Source of the DNA: Gammaproteobacteria bacterium
GTDB taxonomy: Bacteria > Pseudomonadota > Gammaproteobacteria > Pseudomonadales > Oleiphilaceae
NCBI GenBank assembly: GCA_002747055.1
Contig: PDSQ01000029.1
Coordinates: forward strand, 62,001-126,000
Reading direction: 5' to 3'
DNA: 64,000 bases
Shown here piece after piece: positions 9,831 through 19,175 of the stretch (position 1 is the first letter of the stretch; each line of letters starts with the position of its first letter). Made by a program: the position numbers and the translations under genes. A model generated the notes under the pieces. It searched no databases and was not told the origin of the DNA. It was given only the letters and a program-made list of their open reading frames with translations.

Positions 9831-9874
9831 AAGCCTGACTAACACAATCATTTTTTAGTCCGTTATTCAGGCTT
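9831..9874. terminator. imperfect hairpin between convergent genes
   Basis: AAGCCTGA (9831-9838) and TCAGGCTT (9867-9874) form an 8-bp stem. GACTA/TAGTC inside can extend or replace part of it, and the loop contains six T residues. It lies between the lipoprotein gene and the convergent PilZ gene and overlaps the PilZ stop. It may act as a weak two-way terminator. Confidence 0.35.
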
Positions 9875-10271
9875 AGTCCGTCAGCCATTCGACCATCGCT
9901 TCTTTCCAGCGTATTGCATCGCTGCCGTCGGAGTCAACCAAAAAAAATCCAGTAGACCAGACAGTGTCGGCACCTTTGTCCGGCATACAGCCAGACCATT
10001 TAGTCTCGACCACTAACTCGAATTTTTGTGACCCAATTTCAACCACGATAGGCAACAATGCCCCTACAGGCAGCTCGACCGGCATAATCACCTGTATTCC
10101 GTTGGCACTTAAATCAAGTGTTTCACATGCCACTATCTCATTGGGTAAACCATTTTCGGGATCACCGGATACAATCTCGACATACACTCGAACCAACGCC
10201 GCCAAACGAGTTTCAACCCGCTTATCACCTTCCGCAATCCAACCACTCAATTCATCGTCATTGTATATCAT
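9873..10271 (-). CDS. PilZ-domain protein
   Basis: A small single-domain protein of 132 residues carrying both c-di-GMP-binding signatures of PilZ: RVETR (RxxxR, near residue 18) and DLSANG (D/NxSxxG, near residue 53). It is therefore predicted to bind cyclic di-GMP in the cytoplasm. Its ATG overlaps the stop of the upstream DUF1631-like gene by 4 bp (ATGA), so the two are probably co-translated and may act together. The downstream output is not evident from sequence. Confidence 0.85.
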   Translation of the reverse strand: MIYNDDELSGWIAEGDKRVETRLAALVRVYVEIVSGDPENGLPNEIVACETLDLSANGIQVIMPVELPVGALLPIVVEIGSQKFELVVETKWSGCMPDKGADTVWSTGFFLVDSDGSDAIRWKEAMVEWLTD

Positions 10272-12010
10272 GTTCTCGACATCCTGATCCGGCTTACCGT
10301 TCTTTCCAACGACTCATCAAAAGCAGCCCCAGCGTTCAAAATACGCGCCCGACCTTCTATCAATTGTTTCAGTAATTTGCTCTTTGTCGTTTCATATCTA
10401 TTCAGGCCGTACCGATCAACAAAGATCCATTTTTGTGTCGATGCGGTTTTAACCACCAGCTTGCCTTTCTCTTTTTTTTCATTGCGCTCATATTCGATCC
10501 AAGCGCCCAATGTCACCTTATCCAATTGTGCCAGGCACTGGGTTTCCAGTTTCAAGCGAACTCGCTCATTTTCCTCGTTTTGTTCTTGCTCTGCTTTAAT
10601 CCGAATCTTTTCAGCCGCCTCTTTCGCATTTTGCTCAGCCTCTTGCCGGGCTTTGCGCATAGCCAAAGCTTCGGATTTCGCTTTCTCCAATGCGTTCTTG
10701 CGCTGCTTCAACTGAGCTTCTGACACCTTTGACAACCCCTTGACGGTTTCATCGAAAAGCGATACCAGGCTTTTGTATCTTGGTAAAACTTGCCAAACGC
10801 CATGCTCACATTTATTGTTTGCCTCGCCCGCGGAGATCAGCTTCACTTTTGCGCCCAGGTTATTTATCAGCAGCAGATTGTTTGTCATGGCAATGGTGCC
10901 CGCAATCTGAAAACGCACAGCCAATTCCATATCGACAAACCAACTTTCATCTGCAATGGCTTGTTCCAACATAGTTGAAGCAGCCTGACCAGGCAGATCA
11001 TCAGCACCACGACAAGGTAAATCGGTAAAAGGCCGGGTCGCTACCGCTTTGTTTTGCAGAAGTTGTATAATCAGTTTTTGCATTTCAGCGAGACGTTCGT
11101 GCATTTCGCTCGTGACACTGTTTCGAGTGGTGAATTCCTGATCCAAAGAGTCGATGATTTTGGGGGCAACGTCCATAAAAGACGAGTTACTCTTTGCAGA
11201 CAGCACATCACCAGGAGCACAAGCAAAACAAATGCCCATACTTCGAGTCAATTCCCGGAACACGTCTTTATCGCTATCACTCGCTCCCAAAGAAATCCAA
11301 CGCGTTACGGAAGGCGCCCAATCCTTCAACAAAAATGTCTCGACCACTTCTGGCAATGCACGTCCATTAAACCTCTCGGCGACAATCCTGTGTGCGATAT
11401 CGGTTGCATAACCAGCACGAGCCAACCCGTTTTCTGATTCGAGTAAACGCGTCACTAGTTTTCGGCGTCGAGTGTTTTGCGCTTCCAGTTCTTTTTTCAG
11501 GGTTTCTAACAGGTTATCAAGCTTCTCCCCACTGAACAGATCCTCGGAAAAAAACACCCGGTTTAGTGTTTCAATTCCCCGGGAAAACGGGCTGCGCATC
11601 GATGCCGAAGAATCAGTGACACCAATCTGGTCGCACAGAAACAGATCGATAATCTTCAGCAAACCGTTGATAAAACCCGTTTTGTCTTTTGCTCGAACCA
11701 GGACATAGGCGATTAAATAACGCCATTTATTTGCCCTAAAATAAATGCTATCGGCAAAACTATTTTTACGGAAAAACCCATCGAACAGGCGATCAGCGAC
11801 AAATAAACTATTCACCAGAAGCGGTTTTAAAGGAGCACTCTTGAACTCTTGCTTATACCATTCGATCAACCCGCTGTTTTTTTCGGCATGCAGATTCGTC
11901 AACTCATCGAGTAACTTTTGTTCCGAACCGGAATCGGAATGATGTCCTCCCAATGTATAAAAAAGATGAGGCACTCGAAGACTGTTTAAGATTGCGTCTA
12001 ACTGATCCAC
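10268..12010 (-). CDS. DUF1631-like protein
   Basis: A 580-residue, mostly helical cytoplasmic protein. The C-terminus (about 490-570), with GAWIEYE, a WIFVDRYGLNRYE strand and the final GRARIL..AAFDESLERTV segment, resembles DUF1631 proteins as I remember them. These are usually longer (about 700 residues or more). A charged coiled-coil stretch rich in Lys, Glu and Ala lies at about 425-485. DUF1631 proteins have no firm biochemical function but often accompany PilZ proteins, and the next gene here is a PilZ protein overlapping by 4 bp. The family call is moderate and was not checked by search. Confidence 0.7.
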   Translation of the reverse strand: MDQLDAILNSLRVPHLFYTLGGHHSDSGSEQKLLDELTNLHAEKNSGLIEWYKQEFKSAPLKPLLVNSLFVADRLFDGFFRKNSFADSIYFRANKWRYLIAYVLVRAKDKTGFINGLLKIIDLFLCDQIGVTDSSASMRSPFSRGIETLNRVFFSEDLFSGEKLDNLLETLKKELEAQNTRRRKLVTRLLESENGLARAGYATDIAHRIVAERFNGRALPEVVETFLLKDWAPSVTRWISLGASDSDKDVFRELTRSMGICFACAPGDVLSAKSNSSFMDVAPKIIDSLDQEFTTRNSVTSEMHERLAEMQKLIIQLLQNKAVATRPFTDLPCRGADDLPGQAASTMLEQAIADESWFVDMELAVRFQIAGTIAMTNNLLLINNLGAKVKLISAGEANNKCEHGVWQVLPRYKSLVSLFDETVKGLSKVSEAQLKQRKNALEKAKSEALAMRKARQEAEQNAKEAAEKIRIKAEQEQNEENERVRLKLETQCLAQLDKVTLGAWIEYERNEKKEKGKLVVKTASTQKWIFVDRYGLNRYETTKSKLLKQLIEGRARILNAGAAFDESLERTVSRIRMSRT

Positions 12011-12183
12011 AAATACTCACAGATTAGCTGGTTGGAATAAAAAAAATATCATACGTATTTCACAGGCATTGACGGTACAGAAGCCTTACCACACAAACTA
12101 CATAAGGAAGGTGTAGCGGAAGAAAAACGGCCAACACCATCTAATTATTATAAGCCAACCACCAAAATTGCAAGGGGGGCACT

Positions 12184-12211
12184 GTAACATCTTTCCCGGA
12201 AGCCCTATAAT
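12184..12211 (+). promoter_or_regulatory. candidate sigma70 promoter of the DAHP synthase gene
   Basis: A perfect TATAAT (12206-12211) is preceded, 16 bp upstream, by GTAACA (12184-12189), which matches 4 of 6 bases of the -35 consensus. The ATG of the DAHP synthase is about 80 bp downstream. No leader-peptide attenuator was recognised in the leader. Confidence 0.5.
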
Positions 12212-12293
12212 GCGCCAGCTTTGCCTGTTAACTGATTTCAGTTATTTAGGATGACTAAAACTTACATTACGTTTATGCGGCTGGTTTTTTAAC

Positions 12294-13367
12294 ATGACTA
12301 ACAATGCGATCAACAATTTAAATGTCGAAAAGACTGAACTTCTTGTTACACCAAGTCAACTTAAAAAAGAAATGCCCCTTACAGAGAAAGCGAGAGCGAC
12401 CGTTATCCAGGGGCGAAAAACAATTGAAAATATTCTGGATAAAAAGGACCATCGCCTGTTTGCTGTTATCGGTCCTTGTTCGATCCATGATATCGATGCA
12501 GCGAAAGCCTATGCATACAAGCTAAAAAAACTGGCCGATGAAGTGAACGATACCATTTACCTGGTTATGCGCGTCTACTTTGAAAAGCCACGAACAACCA
12601 TTGGTTGGAAAGGGTTGTTAAACGACCCGCATCTAAATGACTCTTTCGATATACAGGAAGGTCTGCATATTGGTCGTCAACTATTGATGGATATCACTGA
12701 AATCGGCCTGCCTATCGCTACCGAAGCACTTGATCCGATTTCACCTCAGTACTTGCAAGACACCGTTACTTGGTCGGCAATTGGCGCCCGGACGACGGAA
12801 TCGCAAACTCATAGAGAAATGAGTAGTGGTCTTTCGGTAGCGATCGGATTCAAAAATGGCACCGATGGTAACCTGGGTGTTGCGGTTAACGCCATGAAAT
12901 CCGTTGAACATCCGCACAGTTTTCTGGGTATTAACAACGATGGCCAGGTGTCCATCATTAGAACCAAAGGCAATCGATATGGGCATGTTGTTTTACGCGG
13001 CGGCGGCGGTAGCCCTAACTATGACTCGGTGAATGTAGCCCTGTGTGAAAAAGAGCTGGCAAAAGCGAATTTGCGAAACGCGATCATGATAGATTGCAGC
13101 CATGAGAACTCTAAAAAAGATCCGGCATTTCAACCATTGGTTATGCAAGATGTCGCTCACCAAATTATCGAAGGTAACAAATCTATCGTCGGCTTGATGG
13201 TTGAGAGCAATCTGAAATGGGGCAACCAGTCCATTCCAAAAAATCTTGAAGAACTGGAATATGGAGTGTCCGTCACTGATGCGTGTATCGACTGGGAAAC
13301 CACTGAAAACGCGATTCGCGATATCAGAAGAAAGCTGAAAGATATCTTACCTAACCGCTTGACATAA
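12294..13367 (+). CDS. aroF: 3-deoxy-7-phosphoheptulonate (DAHP) synthase, AroF-like
   Basis: First enzyme of the shikimate pathway, condensing phosphoenolpyruvate and erythrose 4-phosphate. It is a 357-residue class I alpha enzyme of the AroF/G/H group. Visible family blocks include VIGPCSIHD (metal-binding Cys), YFEKPRTTIGWKG, GARTTESQTHRE, GFKNGTDG, LRGG..PNY and VTDACI.WE. The segments FLGINNDGQV, CEKE and MIDCSHENS resemble E. coli AroF (tyrosine-sensitive) more than AroG or AroH as I recall them, but the feedback specificity cannot be read with certainty. The gene stands alone with its own promoter and terminator. Confidence 0.92.
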   Translation: MTNNAINNLNVEKTELLVTPSQLKKEMPLTEKARATVIQGRKTIENILDKKDHRLFAVIGPCSIHDIDAAKAYAYKLKKLADEVNDTIYLVMRVYFEKPRTTIGWKGLLNDPHLNDSFDIQEGLHIGRQLLMDITEIGLPIATEALDPISPQYLQDTVTWSAIGARTTESQTHREMSSGLSVAIGFKNGTDGNLGVAVNAMKSVEHPHSFLGINNDGQVSIIRTKGNRYGHVVLRGGGGSPNYDSVNVALCEKELAKANLRNAIMIDCSHENSKKDPAFQPLVMQDVAHQIIEGNKSIVGLMVESNLKWGNQSIPKNLEELEYGVSVTDACIDWETTENAIRDIRRKLKDILPNRLT

Positions 13368-13374
13368 CAACCTT

Positions 13375-13402
13375 AAAAAAGGCTACAATCGCAGCCTTTT
13401 TT
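13375..13402. terminator. bidirectional terminator between aroF and idh
   Basis: AAAAAAGGCT and AGCCTTTTTT form a 10-bp stem around an 8-base loop. The A run and T run on the two sides make it a good intrinsic terminator in both directions. It lies between the convergent DAHP synthase and isocitrate dehydrogenase genes. Confidence 0.9.
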
Positions 13403-13442
13403 ACCGAGCGACTCCGGTTGGCAACAACGAAGCCGGTATAGG

Positions 13443-15677
13443 TTACATTTTCGCCTCTGCCAGTAATTGGTTAAACGTTTCGCTTGGCTGCATGACCTTG
13501 TTCACCAATTCAAGATCGGGATGGTAATAACCACCGATATCGACATGCCCGCCTTGCCCAGATGTTAACTCAGACAGTATTTTATCTTCGTTTTCTTCCA
13601 GGCCTTTGGCTAGTTTTCCAAAGCGTGCTTTTAACTCGGGATCTTTGTCCTGCGCCGCCAGTTCTTCCGCCCAATACATCGCCAGGTAGAAATGGCTTCC
13701 CCGGTTATCCAGTTCCCCGGATATTCGGGAAGGAGACTTATCCATTTCCAGGAATTTTGCCGTTGCTTTATCCATGGTCTCGGATAACAATAATGCCCGG
13801 TCATTGCCCGTCTTCAGGCCCAAATCCTCAAGCGAAACACCAATCGCCAGAAACTCGCCTAAAGAATCCCATCTAAGGTGGTTTTCTTCAATAAACTGCT
13901 GGACGTGCTTTGGCGCTGAACCTCCGGCTCCGGTTTCAAACAATCCACCTCCAGCCATCAATGGCACGATAGATAGCATTTTTGCACTGGTACCAAGCTC
14001 CAGAATTGGAAACAGGTCGGTAAGGTAATCCCGCAACACATTGCCGGTGACAGAAATGGTATCTTTATGCCGAATTAAACGCTCCATGGTCCAACGGATC
14101 GCTCGATCGGGTTTCATAATGCGAATGTCCAAGCCCTCAGTGTCATGATCTTTCAGATATTGCTCAACCTTTTTAATCATATTCCGATCATGTGCACGTT
14201 CTTCATCCAGCCAGAACACCGCCGGCATACCGCTGACCCGGGCGCGATTGACCGCAAGTTTCACCCAATCACGTATTGGCAGGTCTTTGGTTTGACACAT
14301 TCGCCAAATATCACCCTCTTCTACATCGTGTTCGGTTAAGACCTTTCCCTGCTGATTGACGACACGCACAAAACCATCACCTTGTAACTCGAAGGTTTTG
14401 TCATGCGAACCGTACTCTTCTGCTTTCTGCGCCATCAATCCGACATTGGGAACTGTGCCCATTGTGGTCGGGTCAAACGCGTCGTGATGCTTACAGAAAT
14501 TGATGACTTCCTGGTAGATGGTGGCATAACTGGTATCCGGAATAACCGCTTTGGTATCCTTGAGCTTGCCATCTGTACCCCACATTTTGCCACCTAAACG
14601 TATCATTGCTGGCATTGATGCATCGATTATTACATCACTGGGTACATGCAGATTGGAGATACCCTTGTCCGAATCCACCATCGCCATTTCCGGTCGGTAA
14701 CCATAGCAACGACGAATATCCTTTTCGATTTGCGAGCGCTTTGAAAAAGGCAATTTACTAATTTTTTGATACACATGATTCAACCCGTTATTTGGGTTAA
14801 TTCCTAACTTCTTGAACGTTTCCGCGTATTTTTCAAACACTTCCTTAAAATAAACAGTGACCGCATGACCAAACACAATCGGGTGGGACACTTTCATCAT
14901 GGTCGCTTTCACATGCAATGAAAACAACAGATTCGCGCGCCTAGCACCCTCGATCTCTTCTTCGAGAAACTCGCGTAACACCTTGATCCTCATACGCGTG
15001 GCATCGATAACTTCACCTTCGAGAACCGGCACACTGGCTTTCAAAGGCGTGACCTTGCCGTCTTTATCCACATATTCAATACGCAAAGTATCGGCTTTAT
15101 CCATAATCACCGATTGCTCACTATGATAATAATCACCGTGACGCATATGAGCGACATGAGTTCGCGATGCCTGGCTCCACTTGCCCATGGTATGAGGATG
15201 ATTGCGCGCATACTGCTTGACCGAAGCTGGTGCCCTTCTATCTGAATTACCTTCGCGCAGAACAGGATTGACCGCACTGCCAAGAACCTTTGAATAACGT
15301 TTCTTGATTTCTTCCTGTTGTTCATTCTCGGGTTCGTCAGGAAAGCCAGGAATATCGTATCCTTGCCCTTGCAGTTCTTTGATTGCCGCTTTCAGCTGAG
15401 GAATGGATGCGCTGATATTGGGTAGCTTGATGATATTGGCATCTGGCTGTAAGGTGAGACGACCAAGTTCTGCCAGGGCGTCAGGTACTTTTTGGTCTTC
15501 CCTCAGATTGTCGGGGAAAGCAGCCAGTATTCTGGCCGCCAGGGATATGTCACTGGTTTCTACGGCTATTCCGGCAGCAGAGGTGAATGTTCTAAGAATA
15601 GGTAGTAAAGAATAGGTAGCGAGTGCGGGCGCTTCGTCTGTTCTGGTATAAATAATCTTCGATTTTTGTGCTGTCAT
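13443..15677 (-). CDS. idh: isocitrate dehydrogenase, NADP-dependent, monomeric type
   Basis: TCA-cycle enzyme converting isocitrate to 2-oxoglutarate and CO2 with NADP+. At 744 residues it is the large monomeric type found in many gammaproteobacteria, unrelated in size to the 416-residue dimeric Icd. Family features include the N-terminal [19 protein letters not shown] block, the [14 protein letters not shown] segment, [12 protein letters not shown] and the C-terminal [13 protein letters not shown]. The gene is alone, with about 240 bp of upstream DNA before gpx and a shared terminator with aroF. Confidence 0.97.
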   Translation of the reverse strand: MTAQKSKIIYTRTDEAPALATYSLLPILRTFTSAAGIAVETSDISLAARILAAFPDNLREDQKVPDALAELGRLTLQPDANIIKLPNISASIPQLKAAIKELQGQGYDIPGFPDEPENEQQEEIKKRYSKVLGSAVNPVLREGNSDRRAPASVKQYARNHPHTMGKWSQASRTHVAHMRHGDYYHSEQSVIMDKADTLRIEYVDKDGKVTPLKASVPVLEGEVIDATRMRIKVLREFLEEEIEGARRANLLFSLHVKATMMKVSHPIVFGHAVTVYFKEVFEKYAETFKKLGINPNNGLNHVYQKISKLPFSKRSQIEKDIRRCYGYRPEMAMVDSDKGISNLHVPSDVIIDASMPAMIRLGGKMWGTDGKLKDTKAVIPDTSYATIYQEVINFCKHHDAFDPTTMGTVPNVGLMAQKAEEYGSHDKTFELQGDGFVRVVNQQGKVLTEHDVEEGDIWRMCQTKDLPIRDWVKLAVNRARVSGMPAVFWLDEERAHDRNMIKKVEQYLKDHDTEGLDIRIMKPDRAIRWTMERLIRHKDTISVTGNVLRDYLTDLFPILELGTSAKMLSIVPLMAGGGLFETGAGGSAPKHVQQFIEENHLRWDSLGEFLAIGVSLEDLGLKTGNDRALLLSETMDKATAKFLEMDKSPSRISGELDNRGSHFYLAMYWAEELAAQDKDPELKARFGKLAKGLEENEDKILSELTSGQGGHVDIGGYYHPDLELVNKVMQPSETFNQLLAEAKM

Positions 15678-15920
15678 ACTTCCGCCTACGTGGTTAACAA
15701 CCAGGCCCTGATGGGCTTTGGTAGAATAGATTACGCTCGTTATGCAAATCAGTACGTTTCTATCTGGGACGGTAATATATCAAACTTTTAAGTCCGTTTC
15801 ATGAATCAGGCAAAGAAACAAAACCAAGCGATTACCTGAGCATACTGGTCAAAATAACCGCCAGGAAACGAAAAAATCTTTAACCAGGCGAGGCTGGCAG
15901 ACCACTTGTCAAAAAAGTGA

Positions 15921-16409
15921 TTAGCAACTCAAAAACGATTTTATATCCTGCTCGATCTCCTTTGGCAAGGTATTTGGCGCATAGCGTTTCTGCACATTAC
16001 CTTCCTGATCGACCAGGAATTTGGTGAAATTCCATTTTACAGCTTCACTGCCCAAAAGACCTTTTGCTGACTTTTTCAAGTACTGGTATAACGGGTGCGC
16101 ATTGTCTCCGTTGACTTCGATCTTTGCAAACATTGGAAAGGTGACGCCATAGTTAAATGAACAAAACTCGCCTATTTCGCTGTTACTGCCTGGATCCTGA
16201 TTGAGAAACTGGTTACAGGGGAAACCCAGAATAACCAACCCCTTGTCTTGATAATCCTGATAAAGGCTTTCCAGCCCTTCGAATTGCGGCGTAAAACCAC
16301 ATTTACTGGCAGTATTGACAATAAGCAAAACTTTGCCCTTGTATTCCGCCATGCTGACATTGTCGCCATTGATTTTTTCAACGTTGAAGTCAAATATCTC
16401 ACCACTCAT
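15921..16409 (-). CDS. glutathione peroxidase family protein
   Basis: A 162-residue thioredoxin-fold peroxidase that reduces hydroperoxides in the cytoplasm. The catalytic tetrad region is visible: Cys37 in [11 protein letters not shown], Gln in GFPCNQF, and Trp/Asn in WNFTKFLVD. The peroxidatic residue is Cys encoded by an ordinary codon, not selenocysteine. Bacterial members of this type often use thioredoxin rather than glutathione. There is no signal peptide. It is divergent from the aminotransferase gene across about 210 bp. Confidence 0.92.
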   Translation of the reverse strand: MSGEIFDFNVEKINGDNVSMAEYKGKVLLIVNTASKCGFTPQFEGLESLYQDYQDKGLVILGFPCNQFLNQDPGSNSEIGEFCSFNYGVTFPMFAKIEVNGDNAHPLYQYLKKSAKGLLGSEAVKWNFTKFLVDQEGNVQKRYAPNTLPKEIEQDIKSFLSC

Positions 16410-16618
16410 GACTCGCTCCTTTTTGGTTGGCTAACTGAAAGTTTTCATAAGATCACACAATTTTATCGCGCACAATATTTAAAACCATCTCCACTTTGCA
16501 CGAGACTCAGCCATACTGTGATTGCAACCCCGCCGAAAACCTACTAAATTAATTGGATCAACGCTGTAGCAAGCCATTGGTCCAGTCCCTTACAGGATGA
16601 CCCCGTCGGGAAAAATAT

Positions 16619-17833
16619 ATGCGCGTACTAAAAAAATCTGTAAAACTCAGTAATGTCGGGTACGAAATCAGGGGAAATGTACAAAAAGAAGCTCGTCGCC
16701 TGGAAGAAGAAGGCCACAGAGTATTGAAACTGAACATTGGCAACCCCGCGCCGTTTGGCTTTGACGTGCCTCAGGAAATCCAGCAAGACGTTATTCATAA
16801 CCTGCCCCAGGCACAGGGTTATGTCGACTCGAAAGGTATTTTCGCCGCGCGAAAAGCAGTGATGCAAAGCTGCCAACAAAAACAGATTGCCAATGTCGAA
16901 ATAGACGATATTTATATTGGCAATGGTGTCAGTGAACTGATAGTGATGGCAATGCAAGGGCTGTTAAATTCCGGCGACGAAGTGCTTATCCCATCCCCCG
17001 ATTATCCTTTGTGGACCGCCGCTGTCTCACTATCCAGCGGCACCCCGGTTCATTATCACTGCGATGAACAGGCAGACTGGTTTCCCGACATCGATGATAT
17101 AAAAAGCAAGATATCCGATAAAACCAAGGCCATCGTTGTCATCAACCCGAATAACCCAACGGGTGCCGTCTATTCGAAAGATTTATTGTTGCAAATTATC
17201 GAGTTGGCCAGGCAACACGACTTGCTGGTTCTTGCCGATGAGATCTATGACAAAATACTTTACGATAACGCGAATCACATTCCACTGGCCTCGCTCGCCG
17301 AAGATATACTGTTTTTCACCTTTAATGGGTTGTCCAAATCCTACAGGGCCGCCGGATATCGTTCAGGCTGGATGATTGTCAGCGGCAATAAATTTTATTC
17401 TACTGACCTGATTGACGGTATCGACATACTTGCATCGATGCGCCTGTGCTCGAATGTACCTTCGCAATATGCTATCCAGACTGCACTGGGTGGCTACCAG
17501 AGTATCAATGACCTGGTAATGGATGGCGGCAAACTGAAAGAGCAACGAGACATCGCCTGGCAAATGCTGACCGATATTCCCGGCATCAGCTGTATCAAAC
17601 CCAATGGTGCGCTTTATCTGTTTCCAAGACTGGACCCCAAACGCTACCCGATCAGCGATGATAAAAAGCTGGTCTATGACCTGTTGATCCAGGAAAAAAT
17701 TCTTCTGGTTCAGGGCAGTGCCTTCAATCTGGAAGACAACCAGCATATGCGCGTCGTATTTTTACCTCAGGCCGATATCCTCGAAGACGCGATTGGCCGG
17801 TTCGCCAATTTTCTGGAAAAATATAAGCAGTAA
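16619..17833 (+). CDS. alaA: PLP-dependent aminotransferase, AlaA-type alanine transaminase
   Basis: Fold-type I aminotransferase of 404 residues, very similar in layout to E. coli AlaA, which makes alanine from pyruvate and glutamate. Key blocks include LNIGNPAPFGFD near the start, YVDSKGIFAARKAV, INPNNPTGAVY, LADEIYDKI, the PLP lysine in FNGLSKSYRAAGYR, and LFPRLDP. The chosen ATG (16619) opens directly into the MRVLKKSVKL N-terminus expected of the family. A short unknown gene begins 3 bp after its stop, so the two are likely co-transcribed. Confidence 0.92.
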   Translation: MRVLKKSVKLSNVGYEIRGNVQKEARRLEEEGHRVLKLNIGNPAPFGFDVPQEIQQDVIHNLPQAQGYVDSKGIFAARKAVMQSCQQKQIANVEIDDIYIGNGVSELIVMAMQGLLNSGDEVLIPSPDYPLWTAAVSLSSGTPVHYHCDEQADWFPDIDDIKSKISDKTKAIVVINPNNPTGAVYSKDLLLQIIELARQHDLLVLADEIYDKILYDNANHIPLASLAEDILFFTFNGLSKSYRAAGYRSGWMIVSGNKFYSTDLIDGIDILASMRLCSNVPSQYAIQTALGGYQSINDLVMDGGKLKEQRDIAWQMLTDIPGISCIKPNGALYLFPRLDPKRYPISDDKKLVYDLLIQEKILLVQGSAFNLEDNQHMRVVFLPQADILEDAIGRFANFLEKYKQ

Positions 17834-17836
17834 ACC

Positions 17837-18316
17837 ATGGCAGATATCCATATCGAAGATTTTTGTAAAGACATCGCGAAGATTTTGCTGCAATTGTTCA
17901 ACAGCTTTCCCAGGCCATGCAACATTTATGTCGAGGATATCGCAGGTGAAGACTCACCGGATGAATTTGGGCTACATAGTGATCGGCATTTGGCCTGTTT
18001 TGGTGCAATGATATGGTTAGCCGATGAAGGCTATATTCGATATATTGATACGATAAAACAGGATGCGCTGGATCAGGCGGTGCTGACCCACAAAACGCTT
18101 TGCCTTCTATCCAGGGCATGTACCGACAAGCATCTGCTCAGCGAGCATTGTCAGTTTGACGAAGCCAACACTTTGACAGGCGAACAGCCTGCCGAAACCT
18201 TGCTCGATCAACAAGCACATATCAGTATTATTCGTGCAGCGCTCAAAAGCGGATCGTCGACACGCATCAACCGGGTGATACAAGCACTGATTGTTCAGGC
18301 TTACTCGCAGAACTAG
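17837..18316 (+). CDS. conserved hypothetical protein downstream of alaA
   Basis: A 159-residue protein of unknown function starting 3 bp after the alaA stop, so almost certainly in the same transcript. The sequence is acidic, with no signal peptide or membrane helix. A central FGAMIWLADEGYIRY segment looks like a helix-turn element, and a C-terminal helix follows. I do not recognise a family. The position suggests a role connected with, or merely co-expressed with, the aminotransferase. Confidence 0.7.
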   Translation: MADIHIEDFCKDIAKILLQLFNSFPRPCNIYVEDIAGEDSPDEFGLHSDRHLACFGAMIWLADEGYIRYIDTIKQDALDQAVLTHKTLCLLSRACTDKHLLSEHCQFDEANTLTGEQPAETLLDQQAHISIIRAALKSGSSTRINRVIQALIVQAYSQN

Positions 18317-18342
18317 AAGATCTTGAGATCACTATAAAAATG

Positions 18343-18380
18343 CCTGTGAAGTTTGGCGCCAATCCGGCTGCGCCCACAGG
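18343..18380. terminator. bulged hairpin between convergent genes
   Basis: CCTGTG (18343-18348) pairs with CACAGG (18375-18380), and inside them GGCGC pairs with GCGCC, separated by a 6-base bulge. It lies between the gene after alaA (plus) and the PilZ gene (minus). There is no T tract, so intrinsic termination is uncertain. Confidence 0.3.
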
Positions 18381-18404
18381 ATGGTTGAAACCGGTCTGAG
18401 ACGA

Positions 18405-19127
18405 TTAATGATCACCGTCTATCTCGTACAGAAAACTGGCGATGGTCAGGCGATCAGCACTGGTCGCATTCTCAAATTCGACGCCAAACAGGTAGTGGGA
18501 GCCAGAACTTTTATCCACCACCAACCCGTTTCTTATAACGCAGGGTAACTCGATGGTTCTGTGTATATCGGAAATACTGAGATTCAGCTTCAGCCTAATT
18601 TCGTGGTCTTTTTCACCCAATATCTGACGACTAAGCAAGCCCGCGCCATTGGTACTCAAATCCTGGACAACTGCGCTTTTCGGCCATTCGTCGCGCCCAA
18701 TATCGAATTCACTGTCAATCACCGCTGGCAGATTTACAGTTACCCTGGATGTTTTTCGAACCTCAACAGTCACCATCTCGGACGGAAAAGCCAAATGGTA
18801 GTAACCGTAAGGTTGCCAGCTTCTGTAAACGACACGGGTACTGAATGCGTACGCCTGGTTACGAACCATTCCTCGAACCGTTAACGGGGTGGACTGTTCC
18901 AGCACCACATCCTTACCACCTGTTGTTGGCGACGCAACAAGGATACTATGCCCAGAGAGAAATCCAATGAGTTTTGTGTTGAGCTTTCGTTTTGGCGAGA
19001 CTGTTTCAACCGTAAGCAGATCACCGATAGCTAGACCAAGCCTCTCGAGCGACATTTTCTGCTTGTCGATATTGGCGGCATCGGCTTTGAATTCAGGGTT
19101 TTGCTGGCTTGCAGAATTTTCTGCCAC
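18405..19127 (-). CDS. YcgR-like flagellar brake protein with PilZ domain
   Basis: A 240-residue protein with the two-part plan of YcgR-type proteins: an N-terminal beta-rich domain (about 25-125) and a C-terminal PilZ domain with RKTSR (RxxxR, near 126) and DLSTNG (D/NxSxxG, near 156). It is predicted to bind c-di-GMP and modulate motility or surface attachment. No flagellar genes are in the window, so the target is inferred from the family only. The gene lies just downstream of pdxB on the same strand, separated by about 48 bp. Confidence 0.85.
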   Translation of the reverse strand: MAENSASQQNPEFKADAANIDKQKMSLERLGLAIGDLLTVETVSPKRKLNTKLIGFLSGHSILVASPTTGGKDVVLEQSTPLTVRGMVRNQAYAFSTRVVYRSWQPYGYYHLAFPSEMVTVEVRKTSRVTVNLPAVIDSEFDIGRDEWPKSAVVQDLSTNGAGLLSRQILGEKDHEIRLKLNLSISDIHRTIELPCVIRNGLVVDKSSGSHYLFGVEFENATSADRLTIASFLYEIDGDH

Positions 19128-19175
19128 TCACATTCCTCACAGGCTTTAATGGTTTTCGTTAACGACTGAACGGGT

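Noticed and set aside
16248..16547. 99-codon plus-strand frame overlapping gpx and the gpx/alaA spacer
   Set aside because: It is largely antisense to the peroxidase gene, and its end has no coding character.
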